From positions 62,001 to 126,000 of the forward strand of contig NZ_FZMZ01000003.1 of NCBI RefSeq assembly GCF_900187325.1: a DNA stretch of 64,000 nucleotides. Direction: 5' to 3'. The notes under the pieces were generated by a model, which was given only the letters and a program-made list of their open reading frames with translations, was not told where the DNA came from and ran no database searches. The stretch is from Virgibacillus ndiopensis. GTDB taxonomy: Bacteria > Bacillota > Bacilli > Bacillales > Amphibacillaceae. Below, one piece after another: positions 8,800-16,410 of the stretch (its first letter is position 1; each line of letters starts with the position of its first letter). The translations under genes and the position numbers were made by a program.

Positions 8800-8808
8800 A
8801 CCAAAAAG

Positions 8809-8837
8809 TAGACATTCGTATTATTTAAACTTATACT
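8809..8837 (+). promoter_or_regulatory. Sigma-A promoter of the VOC dioxygenase gene
   Basis: TAGACA (8809-8814) and TATACT (8832-8837) are 17 bases apart. The 18-bp palindrome at 8843-8860 starts at the predicted transcription start, where a repressor would block initiation. Confidence 0.7.
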
Positions 8838-8842
8838 AAAAA

Positions 8843-8860
8843 TATCTTGAATTCAAGATA
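8843..8860. promoter_or_regulatory. MhqR-type operator (perfect 18-bp palindrome)
   Basis: TATCTTGAATTCAAGATA is a perfect palindrome. It matches, with one symmetric change, the TATCTCGAATTCGAGATA operator of the quinone/thiol-responsive repressor MhqR of B. subtilis (from family knowledge). It overlaps the predicted transcription start of a VOC dioxygenase, a typical MhqR target. Confidence 0.8.
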
Positions 8861-8887
8861 CTTTCCAATTCATAAGGAGGATGACTT

Positions 8888-9868
8888 ATGGAAGAACTTA
8901 AAGGAATCCATCACATATCAGCAATCACAGCAAATGCAAAGCAAAATTATCAATTCTATACCGAAATACTTGGAATGCGATTAGTAAAAAAAACAGTAAA
9001 CCAAGATGATCCATCGGTATACCACTTGTTTTATGCCGACGAAAGAGGTAACCCTGGAACCGATTTAACCTTTTTTGAAATACCTAGGGCAGGAACTACT
9101 TATCAAGGTACAAGCAGTATCTCCGTTACATCATTAAGGGTTTCAAATGATACGGCTTTAGAATACTGGCAAAATCGGCTTAACGAATACAATGTGGATA
9201 ACGACGGTATTACAAATGAGAATAATCGCAAGGTAATAAATTTTCGTGATCCAGAAAAGCAACGTTTAACATTAATATCAGATGAAACAAATGTGGGCGT
9301 ACAAGGGGGTAATCCATGGGCGAACAGTAGTGTTCCAATTGAAAAAGGTATTATCGGACTTGGTCCTGCCAAGCTAACCGTAGAGAATTCAGTGCCAACC
9401 ATTACAATTTTAACTGAAATTTTAACATTTAAACATGTTTCTAGTTATCCGTCACCTATTAACGGACAACCAGATATCCTTGTATTTGTAACTGGTGAAG
9501 GAGGAACTGGTGCAGAGATACATTTGGAAGAACGAAACGACTTGCCTAAAGAACGACCTGGACGTGGTAGCGTTCACCATGTTGCATTCCGTGTAGAAAA
9601 CGAAGAGGAATTAGCAAGATGGCGTGAACGTCTACAGAAGGAGCGTGTACCAAATTCTGGTTTGGTAGACCGTTTCTATTTCAAATCGCTATATTTCAGG
9701 GAACCAAATGGTATTCTCTTTGAATTAGCTACGGACGGACCTGGGTTTACAGCTGATGAAGATATTGATCGTTTAGGAGAATCACTAGCATTGCCTCCAG
9801 CCTTTGAAGAACACCGCTTGGAAATTGAAGCGAAATTAAAACCATTAGATACGAAAAGACCGCATTAG
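8888..9868 (+). CDS. VOC family ring-cleaving dioxygenase, MhqO/MhqA-like
   Basis: This 326-residue protein is built of two vicinal-oxygen-chelate halves. The N-terminal half begins GIHHISAITANAKQNYQFYTEILGMRLVKKTVNQDDPSVYHLFYAD. The C-terminal half has RGSVHHVAFRVENEEELARW and FREPNGILFELATDGPGF. Metal ligands should be the first-half His near residue 8, His of VHHVAF and Glu of ILFELAT. Relatives (MhqA/E/O) detoxify hydroquinones and are induced by quinone and azo compounds. AAGGAGGATGACTT precedes the ATG. Control by an MhqR-type repressor is indicated by the operator upstream. Its 3' end overlaps the converging small gene by four bases. Confidence 0.92.
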   Translation: MEELKGIHHISAITANAKQNYQFYTEILGMRLVKKTVNQDDPSVYHLFYADERGNPGTDLTFFEIPRAGTTYQGTSSISVTSLRVSNDTALEYWQNRLNEYNVDNDGITNENNRKVINFRDPEKQRLTLISDETNVGVQGGNPWANSSVPIEKGIIGLGPAKLTVENSVPTITILTEILTFKHVSSYPSPINGQPDILVFVTGEGGTGAEIHLEERNDLPKERPGRGSVHHVAFRVENEEELARWRERLQKERVPNSGLVDRFYFKSLYFREPNGILFELATDGPGFTADEDIDRLGESLALPPAFEEHRLEIEAKLKPLDTKRPH

Positions 9869-9885
9869 GATGTGCGGTCTTTTTG
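9854..9885. terminator. Bidirectional terminator inside two converging 3' ends
   Basis: The arms AAAAGACCGCA (9854-9864) and TGCGGTCTTTT (9873-9883) are exact complements. The hairpin contains the stop codons of both the VOC gene and the opposing small membrane protein gene, and has T-runs on both strands. Confidence 0.85.
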
Positions 9886-10026
9886 TTCGTACACACTTGC
9901 TTCATCTTTTTCATCAGGCATTGGATCAACTGTATGTTTATAATCATATCCTTTTGAAATGGAAACCAGTGTTAAAACTAAAACAACAAGTATAATCACT
10001 ACTGCAATAACAATATATGAAACCAT
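9865..10026 (-). CDS. ytzI: Small single-pass membrane protein, YtzI-like (53 aa)
   Basis: This 53-residue protein has one N-terminal membrane helix (VSYIVIAVVIILVVLVLTLV, residues 2-21). A short charged tail containing KGYDYKHTVDPMPDEKDEA follows. Length, layout and the YKHT-D-P tail resemble Bacillus YtzI, whose function is unknown. The start is well supported by AAGGAG eight bases before the ATG. It lies five bases after the GNAT gene stop, so it is the last gene of the panE/GNAT operon. The stop overlaps the terminator and the VOC stop. Confidence 0.8.
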   Translation of the reverse strand: MVSYIVIAVVIILVVLVLTLVSISKGYDYKHTVDPMPDEKDEASVYEQKDRTS

Positions 10027-10031
10027 TAGAA

Positions 10032-10475
10032 TTACTCCTTATCTATTTCTTTCATGTTTAACAGATATTTATTACTGTCTTGTACCCAGCCTTTTCGTGC
10101 AAAAAAATTATGAACATCTGCATTCTCAGTAGTTATTCTCGCCATTAACTGCTTTATTCCTTTTTTCTCAGCAATTCGTTCTACTTTTTGATATAGATGT
10201 TCATCAAGACCTTTTTTCTCATAGCTAGCATCAATCGAAAGTTCATCTATATAGATTATACTTGAAATGCTATCAATCCGAAACAATAGAAAAGCAATAA
10301 TTCTACCAGTTTTTTCTACTAAATAGATTCTTCTATGATCCTCCTCTATAATTTTAGTAAAGAATGCCTTATCTATTTGATCCTGCTTGACAGATAAATG
10401 TACATTCTCGTTTGTATTATTTATTCTGGAAATCTCAGAAAAATCCTCATATCTTGCTTCTCTTAATTTAAACAT
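10032..10475 (-). CDS. GNAT family N-acetyltransferase
   Basis: This 147-residue GNAT enzyme has YIDELSIDASYEKKGLDEHLYQKVERIAEKKG as beta-4 and the acetyl-CoA loop. The normal Q/R-x-x-G-x-G/A is reduced to EKKGLDE. ITTENADVHNFFARKGWVQDSNKYLL is the C-terminal acceptor-side segment. The substrate is unknown. The ATG lies eight bases after AAGGAG. It sits 12 bases downstream of panE and five bases before the ytzI-like gene, so the three form an operon. Confidence 0.85.
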   Translation of the reverse strand: MFKLREARYEDFSEISRINNTNENVHLSVKQDQIDKAFFTKIIEEDHRRIYLVEKTGRIIAFLLFRIDSISSIIYIDELSIDASYEKKGLDEHLYQKVERIAEKKGIKQLMARITTENADVHNFFARKGWVQDSNKYLLNMKEIDKE

Positions 10476-10487
10476 TCCCCTTACTCC

Positions 10488-11402
10488 TTACGCATTCTCA
10501 AATGGTTTTATTAAGCCATAAACCGTTTCTGTGTATGGAAGATCTAAGCCGACCGCTTTTGCCAAACGAAGTGCTCCCCCATGAAGATGGTCAACTTCAA
10601 GGGTTAATCCTTTTCGGCGATCTTGATGCATAGATGAAGTAGCTTCCTTATCCAATCCCATCAATTTATTCCTTGCCATTTCTATTTCTTCTTCCGTTAT
10701 TTCAACACGGTATTCCTTGGCGAGATGTTTCATTTCCTGTAAGATTGTTTCAGCAATTTTAAATGTACTGCCATGCTCACGAATTTGTCCAATAGGAAGA
10801 TTTGCAGCAGTTGTTATTCCAGAAAATGCATTAATAAACGTATACTTCTTCCAAAGCTCTCGTAAAATGGAATCACTATTTGTTCCGTTAACATTTGCCT
10901 TGTTACAAAGCTCCTCTATTTGCTGACAAATATATGTCTGTGTTGGAGCAAGCGCCCCAAAAACAAGATCATGAAAATCACTCGAATGGATAACATGTCC
11001 TTCTTCATTCAGCGTTGCTATAATAAATGAAAGTCCACCAAGAACTGCATCTTTTCCAAGCTCATCCTGTAAATAACTAATATGCTCAATTCCATTTAAA
11101 ACAGGAAGCACATAAGCACCTTTTTCTACCAATATTTTTAAATTATCTAGTGTTCCTGATAAATGATATCCTTTTACACTAACTAATACGAGGTCTGCAC
11201 GATCTATCCTGTTTGCATCTGTTATAAAGTTCGGAGCATCATTTTTGTAACTTCCTAGATTACTAGAAATCGAAATACCATTTTCTCGTAATTGTTCAGC
11301 TCGTTTCTCTCGGACTAAAAATGTTACATTAGCCCCACTTTCTTCAAAACGTCCACCGAAATATGCACCTAAAGCACCTGCGCCTACTACCACAACATCC
11401 AT
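10488..11402 (-). CDS. panE: 2-dehydropantoate 2-reductase (ApbA/PanE family)
   Basis: This 304-residue NADPH-dependent ketopantoate reductase belongs to pantothenate/CoA synthesis. The N-terminal Rossmann motif is VVGAGALGAYFGGRFEESGANVTFLVRE (G-x-G-x-x-G). LVSVKGYHLSGTL carries the family VK-x-x lysine region. A C-terminal helical domain holds the catalytic lysine, in the WKKYTFINAFSGITT segment. Bacillaceae often carry several ApbA paralogues, so the true substrate could be another 2-keto acid. GGAGGGG precedes the ATG. It is first in an operon with a GNAT and a small membrane protein. Confidence 0.87.
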   Translation of the reverse strand: MDVVVVGAGALGAYFGGRFEESGANVTFLVREKRAEQLRENGISISSNLGSYKNDAPNFITDANRIDRADLVLVSVKGYHLSGTLDNLKILVEKGAYVLPVLNGIEHISYLQDELGKDAVLGGLSFIIATLNEEGHVIHSSDFHDLVFGALAPTQTYICQQIEELCNKANVNGTNSDSILRELWKKYTFINAFSGITTAANLPIGQIREHGSTFKIAETILQEMKHLAKEYRVEITEEEIEMARNKLMGLDKEATSSMHQDRRKGLTLEVDHLHGGALRLAKAVGLDLPYTETVYGLIKPFENA

Positions 11403-11838
11403 TAAGACCCCTCCATAGCAATCATATTTTCATTTGTATCGTACCTTTTTTCAGATAATTTGTCTAACAATCATAATATGAAAGTAAAACTGAAAAAATA
11501 CCAATTCTTACAAATTTAAAGTATATAAGAGTATTAGTAAAGATAAACAAGCATATTTTTGCATTTGTCAGCTTAGTGTCGTTCAGTATAGAATACGCAA
11601 ATTTATTCCAAATTATCTAAATATACTGCGTTTGAGTATTGATAAAAGTATCTTTAATATTAAAGTATGTCTGCTCGAAGTTGATAAGCTGCTACCTTTC
11701 CTCTACAGATAGACAATCATTTTCACCTAGGAGATAAGTAGCAAAACACGTAAAAAATATGAATATTTTGACCTAGCATTAGTTAAACAATGTTTTACTT
11801 AATGCTTTTTTCAAAATAAAAGGGAGGTCTTTTAGAAA
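11403..11838. other. 436-bp intergenic region between panE and ehuB
   Basis: No gene is seen. For panE (minus) TAGACA and TACGAT are 17 bases apart around 11425-11465. Further along is a perfect 14-bp palindrome CTTTAATATTAAAG (11652-11665). Near ehuB there is a hairpin followed by a T-run (11775-11811). A possible ehuB -35 box TTGACC (11768-11773) overlaps this hairpin. The long spacing suggests regulated osmotic control, but no known element was recognised. Confidence 0.5.
11775..11811 (+). promoter_or_regulatory. Terminator-like hairpin or operator in the ehuB leader
   Basis: AGCATTAGTTAAAC (11775-11788) pairs with GTTTTACTTAATGCT (11792-11806) around an AAT loop and is followed by TTTTT. 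It ends 27 bases before the ehuB ATG. It could be an attenuator in the mRNA or a repressor-binding inverted repeat overlapping the promoter. Confidence 0.55.
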
Positions 11839-12726
11839 ATGAAGAAACTTTTACTTATGGCTGTATTTTGTTTCTCACTTATTTTACTCGCCGCGTGTGG
11901 TTCAGACGATGCTAGTGGTGATGGCGGTGACAGTGGGGAAGATAAATTAGCAAAACTTAAAGATAAGGGTACGGTGACAGTTGGTTTTGCCAATGAAAAA
12001 CCGTATGCATATCAGGAAGATGGAGAATTGAAAGGTGCAGCGGTGGATATTGCAACAGCTGTTTTTAAAGAAATGGGTATTGACAATGTTGAAGGTAAAT
12101 TATCAGACTTCGGCCAGCTCATTCCTGGATTAAATGCTGGTAAATTCGATGTAATTACAGCAGGTATGGCAATTAATCCGGATCGTTGTGAAAACGCAGA
12201 TTTTGGAGAACCTGAAATGATGTACGGTGAAGGTCTCATCGTTCAAAAGGGGAATCCTAAAGATTTACACAGTTATAAAGATATTGCAGAGTCGGGTGCC
12301 TCAGTGTCTATCATGTCAGGCGCAACGGAAAATGAATATGTAAAGCATGAAGGCGTAAAAGATGACCAAATTCAACCCGCATCAGATATTCCTGCAACAT
12401 TCTCGGCGGTTGAATCCGGTCGTGCTGACGCAACAACTGGTACAGAAATGACCGTTAAAATGGCATTAGAATCCTCTGGAAATGAAAAGCTTGAATTTGT
12501 AGATGACTTTGAGCAACCAGATATCGAGGGTACACCAAGCTATGGTGCAGCAGCATTCCATAAGAATAATGATGCTTTACGTGAAGCTTATAATGAACAG
12601 CTAGCAAAATTAAAAGAAGACGGAACGGTAAAAGAGCTCTTAGAAGCAAATGGATTCAGTGCGGAAGGAAATTCAGTTCCGGCTGATATTACAGCTGAAG
12701 GAGTTTGCAGTGGTGAACAGTATTAA
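11839..12726 (+). CDS. ehuB: Ectoine/hydroxyectoine ABC transporter substrate-binding lipoprotein EhuB
   Basis: This 295-residue lipoprotein captures ectoine and hydroxyectoine outside the cell for import as compatible solutes or nutrients. The signal peptide ends in the lipobox LLAAC with Cys20. The mature part is an SBP_bac_3 fold with EhuB-type blocks: VTVGFANEKPYAYQEDGELKG, LIPGLNAGKFDVITAGMAINPDRCE, and a C-terminal cysteine in EGVCSGEQY. The cysteine of DRCENADF and that near the end are typical of EhuB rather than general amino-acid binders. GGGAGGT precedes the ATG. It is first of four genes ehuBCDA. A GC-rich hairpin after it may keep the binding protein in excess over the permeases. 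Confidence 0.9.
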   Translation: MKKLLLMAVFCFSLILLAACGSDDASGDGGDSGEDKLAKLKDKGTVTVGFANEKPYAYQEDGELKGAAVDIATAVFKEMGIDNVEGKLSDFGQLIPGLNAGKFDVITAGMAINPDRCENADFGEPEMMYGEGLIVQKGNPKDLHSYKDIAESGASVSIMSGATENEYVKHEGVKDDQIQPASDIPATFSAVESGRADATTGTEMTVKMALESSGNEKLEFVDDFEQPDIEGTPSYGAAAFHKNNDALREAYNEQLAKLKEDGTVKELLEANGFSAEGNSVPADITAEGVCSGEQY

Positions 12727-12748
12727 AATAAATAAGTGACATGACTCC

Positions 12749-12786
12749 ATAGGGTCCGGCTCCCTCACCCAGGGGGTCTGACCCTA
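12749..12786. repeat. GC-rich hairpin between ehuB and ehuC
   Basis: ATAGGGTC (12749-12756) and GACCCTAT (12779-12786) are perfect outer arms. The inner segment CTCCCTCACCCAGGGGGT adds pairing. It is like, but not identical to, the GGGACA palindrome family elsewhere in the window. It lies inside an operon, so it probably tunes mRNA stability or partly terminates. Confidence 0.7.
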
Positions 12787-12828
12787 TCATTTTGCAAAAA
12801 ATCAAATACAAAAAAGGAGTGATTTACC

Positions 12829-13491
12829 GTGGATGCTATTGTGGAAGTTTTTCCTGTCCTTGTAAAAGGTGTTGAAATTACCATTAAGGTACTTCTTGCC
12901 TCAATTGTTCTCGGGTATTTAATGGCCTTCATTGCGGGATTTTGTCGCCTTTCAAATAATATTATTCTCCGTAAAATCACCGGTTTTTATGTTGAGGTAT
13001 TTCGCGGGACATCATTAATTGTACAATTATTTTGGCTTTACTATGCACTACCAATTTTATTTGGTATTGAAATAGGTAGTGATTTTTGGGCTGGTGTACT
13101 TGCAATATCATTAAACTATGGTGCATATATGTCAGAAATCGTTCGTAGTTCTATTTTGTCTGTAGCAAAAGGACAGACAGAAGCTGCTACAGCACTAAAT
13201 ATGTCACGTTTTCAACGCATGAGACTTGTTATTTTCCCTCAAGCAGTTCGTATGATGCTTCCGGAATTCGGTAACTATCTCATTCTAATGTTAAAGTCTA
13301 CATCACTTGTCTCGTTAATTGGAATGACAGACATTCTATATTACGGAGACATTTTACGAAGCTCCGATCTATCACAAGCACCAACCGTTTATCTATTAGT
13401 TCTCGTATTCTACTTTATTATCGCTTTACCATTGATTTGGCTAACAAAGAAAATGGAAAGTGCATCTAAGAAAGGGGTGGCTAGTCAATGA
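12829..13491 (+). CDS. ehuC: Ectoine/hydroxyectoine ABC transporter permease EhuC
   Basis: This 220-residue inner-membrane permease belongs to the polar amino-acid (HisM/GlnP) family. About five membrane helices are visible. The cytoplasmic EAA loop, which docks the ATPase, is EAATALNMSRFQRMRLVIFPQAVRMMLPEFGN. YVEVFRGTSLIVQLFWLYYALP is the usual N-terminal signature. It forms the pore with EhuD. The GTG start follows AAAAAAGGAGTG. The reading frame overlaps ehuD by four bases (ATGA), indicating translational coupling. Confidence 0.9.
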   Translation: MDAIVEVFPVLVKGVEITIKVLLASIVLGYLMAFIAGFCRLSNNIILRKITGFYVEVFRGTSLIVQLFWLYYALPILFGIEIGSDFWAGVLAISLNYGAYMSEIVRSSILSVAKGQTEAATALNMSRFQRMRLVIFPQAVRMMLPEFGNYLILMLKSTSLVSLIGMTDILYYGDILRSSDLSQAPTVYLLVLVFYFIIALPLIWLTKKMESASKKGVASQ

Positions 13492-14210
13492 ATAATTGGA
13501 GTTGGGAAATATTCCTTGAAGCCTTCCCTTACGTATTAGAAGGTATTGGTATTACAATAGGATTAACAATTGCATGCTATTTATTTGCGTTGATCTTTGG
13601 TTTTATCTGGACATTTGTTAGACGAATCCCTGTAAAACCAGTACGATGGGTTATACTTTGGATCATGGAATTCATTCGGTCGACACCACCACTTGTTCAG
13701 CTATTCTTTATCTATTATGCTTGGCCAATGGTACCCGGTATTGGAATGACACTAAGCCCATTTACAAGCGCCGTTCTTGGACTAGGTATACATTACAGTA
13801 CGTATATTGGTGAAGTGTATCGGTCTGGAATTGATGGTGTAGATAAAGGACAATGGGAAGCATCCAGGGCATTAAATTTTTCAACTAGACAAAAATGGAC
13901 TAAAATTATTTTGCCACAGGCTATTCCCCCTACCATTCCAATGCTAGGAAACTACTTAATTATTATGTTTAAGGAAGTTCCACTGGCTTCTACTATTGGG
14001 GTTGTTGGTATTTTGCAGATGGCAAATAACTTTGGCGCAGAAAACTGGAGATATCTAGAGCCATTAACAATTGTAGCTATCTTATTCTTAGTCTTAAGCT
14101 ACCCATCAGCAATTCTTATTAATAAACTTGAACGTAAAATGAACCGACGCTTTGACAAAAAAACACCAACAGGAAGTAAACCGATATCAAAAGCGAATGC
14201 ACCCGGATAG
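13488..14210 (+). CDS. ehuD: Ectoine/hydroxyectoine ABC transporter permease EhuD
   Basis: This 240-residue second permease of the importer has five or so membrane helices. The signature IMEFIRSTPPLVQLFFIYYAWP is present, as is the EAA loop EASRALNFSTRQKWTKIILPQAIPPTIPMLGN. Its C-terminal tail is long, basic and Pro/Ser-rich (KKTPTGSKPISKANAPG). It starts within the ehuC stop codon. The following 167 bases before ehuA are unusually GC-rich and structured for this genome. Confidence 0.9.
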   Translation: MNNWSWEIFLEAFPYVLEGIGITIGLTIACYLFALIFGFIWTFVRRIPVKPVRWVILWIMEFIRSTPPLVQLFFIYYAWPMVPGIGMTLSPFTSAVLGLGIHYSTYIGEVYRSGIDGVDKGQWEASRALNFSTRQKWTKIILPQAIPPTIPMLGNYLIIMFKEVPLASTIGVVGILQMANNFGAENWRYLEPLTIVAILFLVLSYPSAILINKLERKMNRRFDKKTPTGSKPISKANAPG

Positions 14211-14337
14211 CGACGATAAGCGTAAGAAAGGAACCTTAGAGCACACGACCTTGGTGCTCGGGGTCTCGGGGGGTCCAGCCGCTAGCCCGTGGATCTGGAA
14301 GTGACTGAACCTGTAATTCAATTACACAGAATCACTT
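14211..14337. repeat. Structured GC-rich spacer between ehuD and ehuA
   Basis: It contains a hairpin GAGCAC..GTGCTC (about 14239-14259), a G-rich stretch, and an imperfect inverted repeat at 14299-14337. The arms of that repeat are AAGTGACTGAACCTGTAATT and its near-complement ending TCACTT. The AGCGTAAG start resembles edges of other intergenic repeats here (43336, 29193 on the minus strand). No coding potential is evident. Confidence 0.6.
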
Positions 14338-14377
14338 CATGCAAACGTTAATAAATCCAAGAAGGAGCTGGGATGTA

Positions 14378-15148
14378 ATGACAGAACCGATTGTTATGTA
14401 TAAAGATGTTCATAAATCGTTTGGCGATGTTAGTGTACTAAGAGGAATAGATTTAGATATTAAACCTGGAGAAAAGGTTGCCGTTATTGGTCCAAGTGGA
14501 TCTGGTAAAACAACAATTATCCGAATGCTAATGACATTGGAACAACCAACATCAGGTAGCATTATCGTTGACGGCAAAAACCTTTGGCAAATGGAAAAAG
14601 GCGGTCAGCTCGTTCCTGCCAATGAAAAACATTTACGTGAAGTACGTGGTGATATTGGAATGGTTTTTCAACATTTCAACCTTTTCCCACATATGACGAT
14701 TTTGGAAAATTGTATGACTGCACCTGTACAGGTTAAGAAAGAAGATAAAGCAACCGCTAAAAAGCATTCCATTGAAATGTTAGAAAAAGTTGGGTTAGGT
14801 GATAAACTAGACAATTATCCAAGCCAGCTTTCAGGTGGACAAAAGCAACGCGTAGCGATGGCACGTGCCCTAGTTATGCGCCCAAAAATCATGTTGTTTG
14901 ACGAAGTGACATCAGCACTTGACCCCGAGCTTGTTGGCGAAGTACTTGAGGTAATTCGTGATATTGCAAAAGAAGGCGAAATGGCGATGGTTCTTGTTAC
15001 ACACGAAATGGATTTTGCGCTTGATGTTGCTGACCGTGTTCTATTCTTAGACAACGGTGTAATCGCTGAACAAGGACCACCAAGTCAAGTTCTGGAGCAT
15101 TCAGAAAATGAACGACTGCAAAGCTTTTTACACAGGTTTAGAAAATAA
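14378..15148 (+). CDS. ehuA: Ectoine/hydroxyectoine ABC transporter ATPase EhuA
   Basis: This 256-residue ATP-binding subunit drives EhuCD. Walker A GPSGSGKTT lies at residues 38-46, the Q-loop in MVFQHFNLFPHM, and the signature LSGGQKQRVAMARAL near 150. Walker B is IMLFDEVTSALDP, with Val where many paralogues have Pro. The switch His is in VLVTHEMDFA. I choose the ATG at 14378, preceded by AAGGAG and giving the usual family length. An in-frame ATG at 14339 lies in the structured spacer. A strong terminator follows. Confidence 0.9.
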   Translation: MTEPIVMYKDVHKSFGDVSVLRGIDLDIKPGEKVAVIGPSGSGKTTIIRMLMTLEQPTSGSIIVDGKNLWQMEKGGQLVPANEKHLREVRGDIGMVFQHFNLFPHMTILENCMTAPVQVKKEDKATAKKHSIEMLEKVGLGDKLDNYPSQLSGGQKQRVAMARALVMRPKIMLFDEVTSALDPELVGEVLEVIRDIAKEGEMAMVLVTHEMDFALDVADRVLFLDNGVIAEQGPPSQVLEHSENERLQSFLHRFRK

Positions 15149-15211
15149 TGGTTTAACCGACTATCAAATTAATATTAGTTTTAATTTTTATCTTTTCATT
15201 AATTTAATTAA

Positions 15212-15256
15212 AGGATCATCCATATTAGTCCTAACTAATGGATGATCCTTTTATAC
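15212..15256 (+). terminator. Terminator of the ehu operon
   Basis: AAAGGATCATCCATATTAG pairs with CTAATGGATGATCCTTTT with one bulge. The T-run is TTTTAT. It lies 64 bases after ehuA. Confidence 0.85.
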
Positions 15257-15334
15257 GCTATATAAAAGCCTTCAAGAATGGGTCCATGTCTATTACTTTA
15301 CTAAACAACCACCCTTTTAGGCATCTGTAATTAG

Positions 15335-16081
15335 TTACTTCCGAAAAAGATAGAGTCCAAATCCTAACGTATCTCTTCCCCATTTGTTATAAGTCTGCTT
15401 CCAAGATCTAATTTTTTCCAACATTTCTGGACAATCTGGATCCTTCGCATTCTCAAAGCAATAGTTTTCAACCGACATTGCATAAAGCCATTCATAATTA
15501 TCCCAATCATCATCACTAGCAGTAAATGACCAAAGGGGAATTAATCCTAAACTTTCCCCTACTTGAATATTTTCATAATGGCTCTTTAATTCGGATTCCT
15601 CTGCACCGAGTGCATTCAGATAATCGGAACTAGGTGGCTGTTTCCAATATCCTTCAGCTATAAGGATAAAACCATCTTTTTTCACACATTTCTTCAGTGC
15701 TTTAAGCGTAGAGCTTAAATCTCCTATAGCGTGAGTTGAGCCTATACAAATACCTAATTCAAAATGATTATCGGAAAATTTTTCTATAACCGTTTTTGCA
15801 TCTGCATGGATAAAATCAATTTTTTCCATAGGTATTCTGCCATTGGCACGTTGTTTCCCCTTATCAATTGAGCCTTGATAAAGTTCTATGGCTGTTGCTG
15901 AAACGTTGTATTTTTCAATAAATCGAATAGGTAACTCACAGGTTCCGGCCCCAATATCAATAATCTTATTTTCAGATTTCAATGCAATAAGATTAATTAA
16001 TTTGTTGATCTTCGCTGAACTAATTGGGTTACTGAATACATGATCCCTGTGTGCAATAGCTGAGTATTTGTTTCTGTCCAT
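15335..16081 (-). CDS. Class I SAM-dependent methyltransferase
   Basis: This 248-residue methyltransferase has the SAM-binding glycine motif IIDIGAGTCELPIRF near residue 43. An acidic loop follows at VSATAIELYQGSID, then FIHADAKTVIEKF and a post-motif LKKDGFILIAEGYW-type segment. C-terminal half: DDWDNYEWLYAMSVENYCFE. The family resembles small-molecule methyltransferases of unknown substrate. I choose the ATG at 16081 (AAAGGGG upstream); the frame extends to 16153 without a ribosome site. It is a monocistronic gene. Confidence 0.82.
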   Translation of the reverse strand: MDRNKYSAIAHRDHVFSNPISSAKINKLINLIALKSENKIIDIGAGTCELPIRFIEKYNVSATAIELYQGSIDKGKQRANGRIPMEKIDFIHADAKTVIEKFSDNHFELGICIGSTHAIGDLSSTLKALKKCVKKDGFILIAEGYWKQPPSSDYLNALGAEESELKSHYENIQVGESLGLIPLWSFTASDDDWDNYEWLYAMSVENYCFENAKDPDCPEMLEKIRSWKQTYNKWGRDTLGFGLYLFRK

Positions 16082-16363
16082 AAAAATCCCCTTTATTAGA
16101 TTTGATAAAAATCTTACCTGCCGTATAGATATTAGAAATATATGGATAGACAATCATAAATTTCCTCAGCTCCTTTTAATCAAATAATTAGGAATTTTAC
16201 ATCCCTTATCTTATATTAATTTAATTTAATTCTAATTACAATTATAGATCGCTATTGACGTTACTTTCCTCAGGATGTCAACTTGTATATCAACTGTTAA
16301 AGTACCAATTAATTACTAATAATGAACTATTCAAAAACAACCATTCCTTAGAAAACCACTTAT

Positions 16364-16396
16364 AAAAAAAGAGAACAACGTTTACTAGTTGTCCTC
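16364..16396 (-). terminator. Terminator of murB
   Basis: GAGGACAAC and GTTGTTCTC arms (one mismatch) are followed by seven T on the minus strand. It is 15 bases beyond the murB stop. Confidence 0.8.
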
Positions 16397-16410
16397 AGCT
16401 ACGATATACT

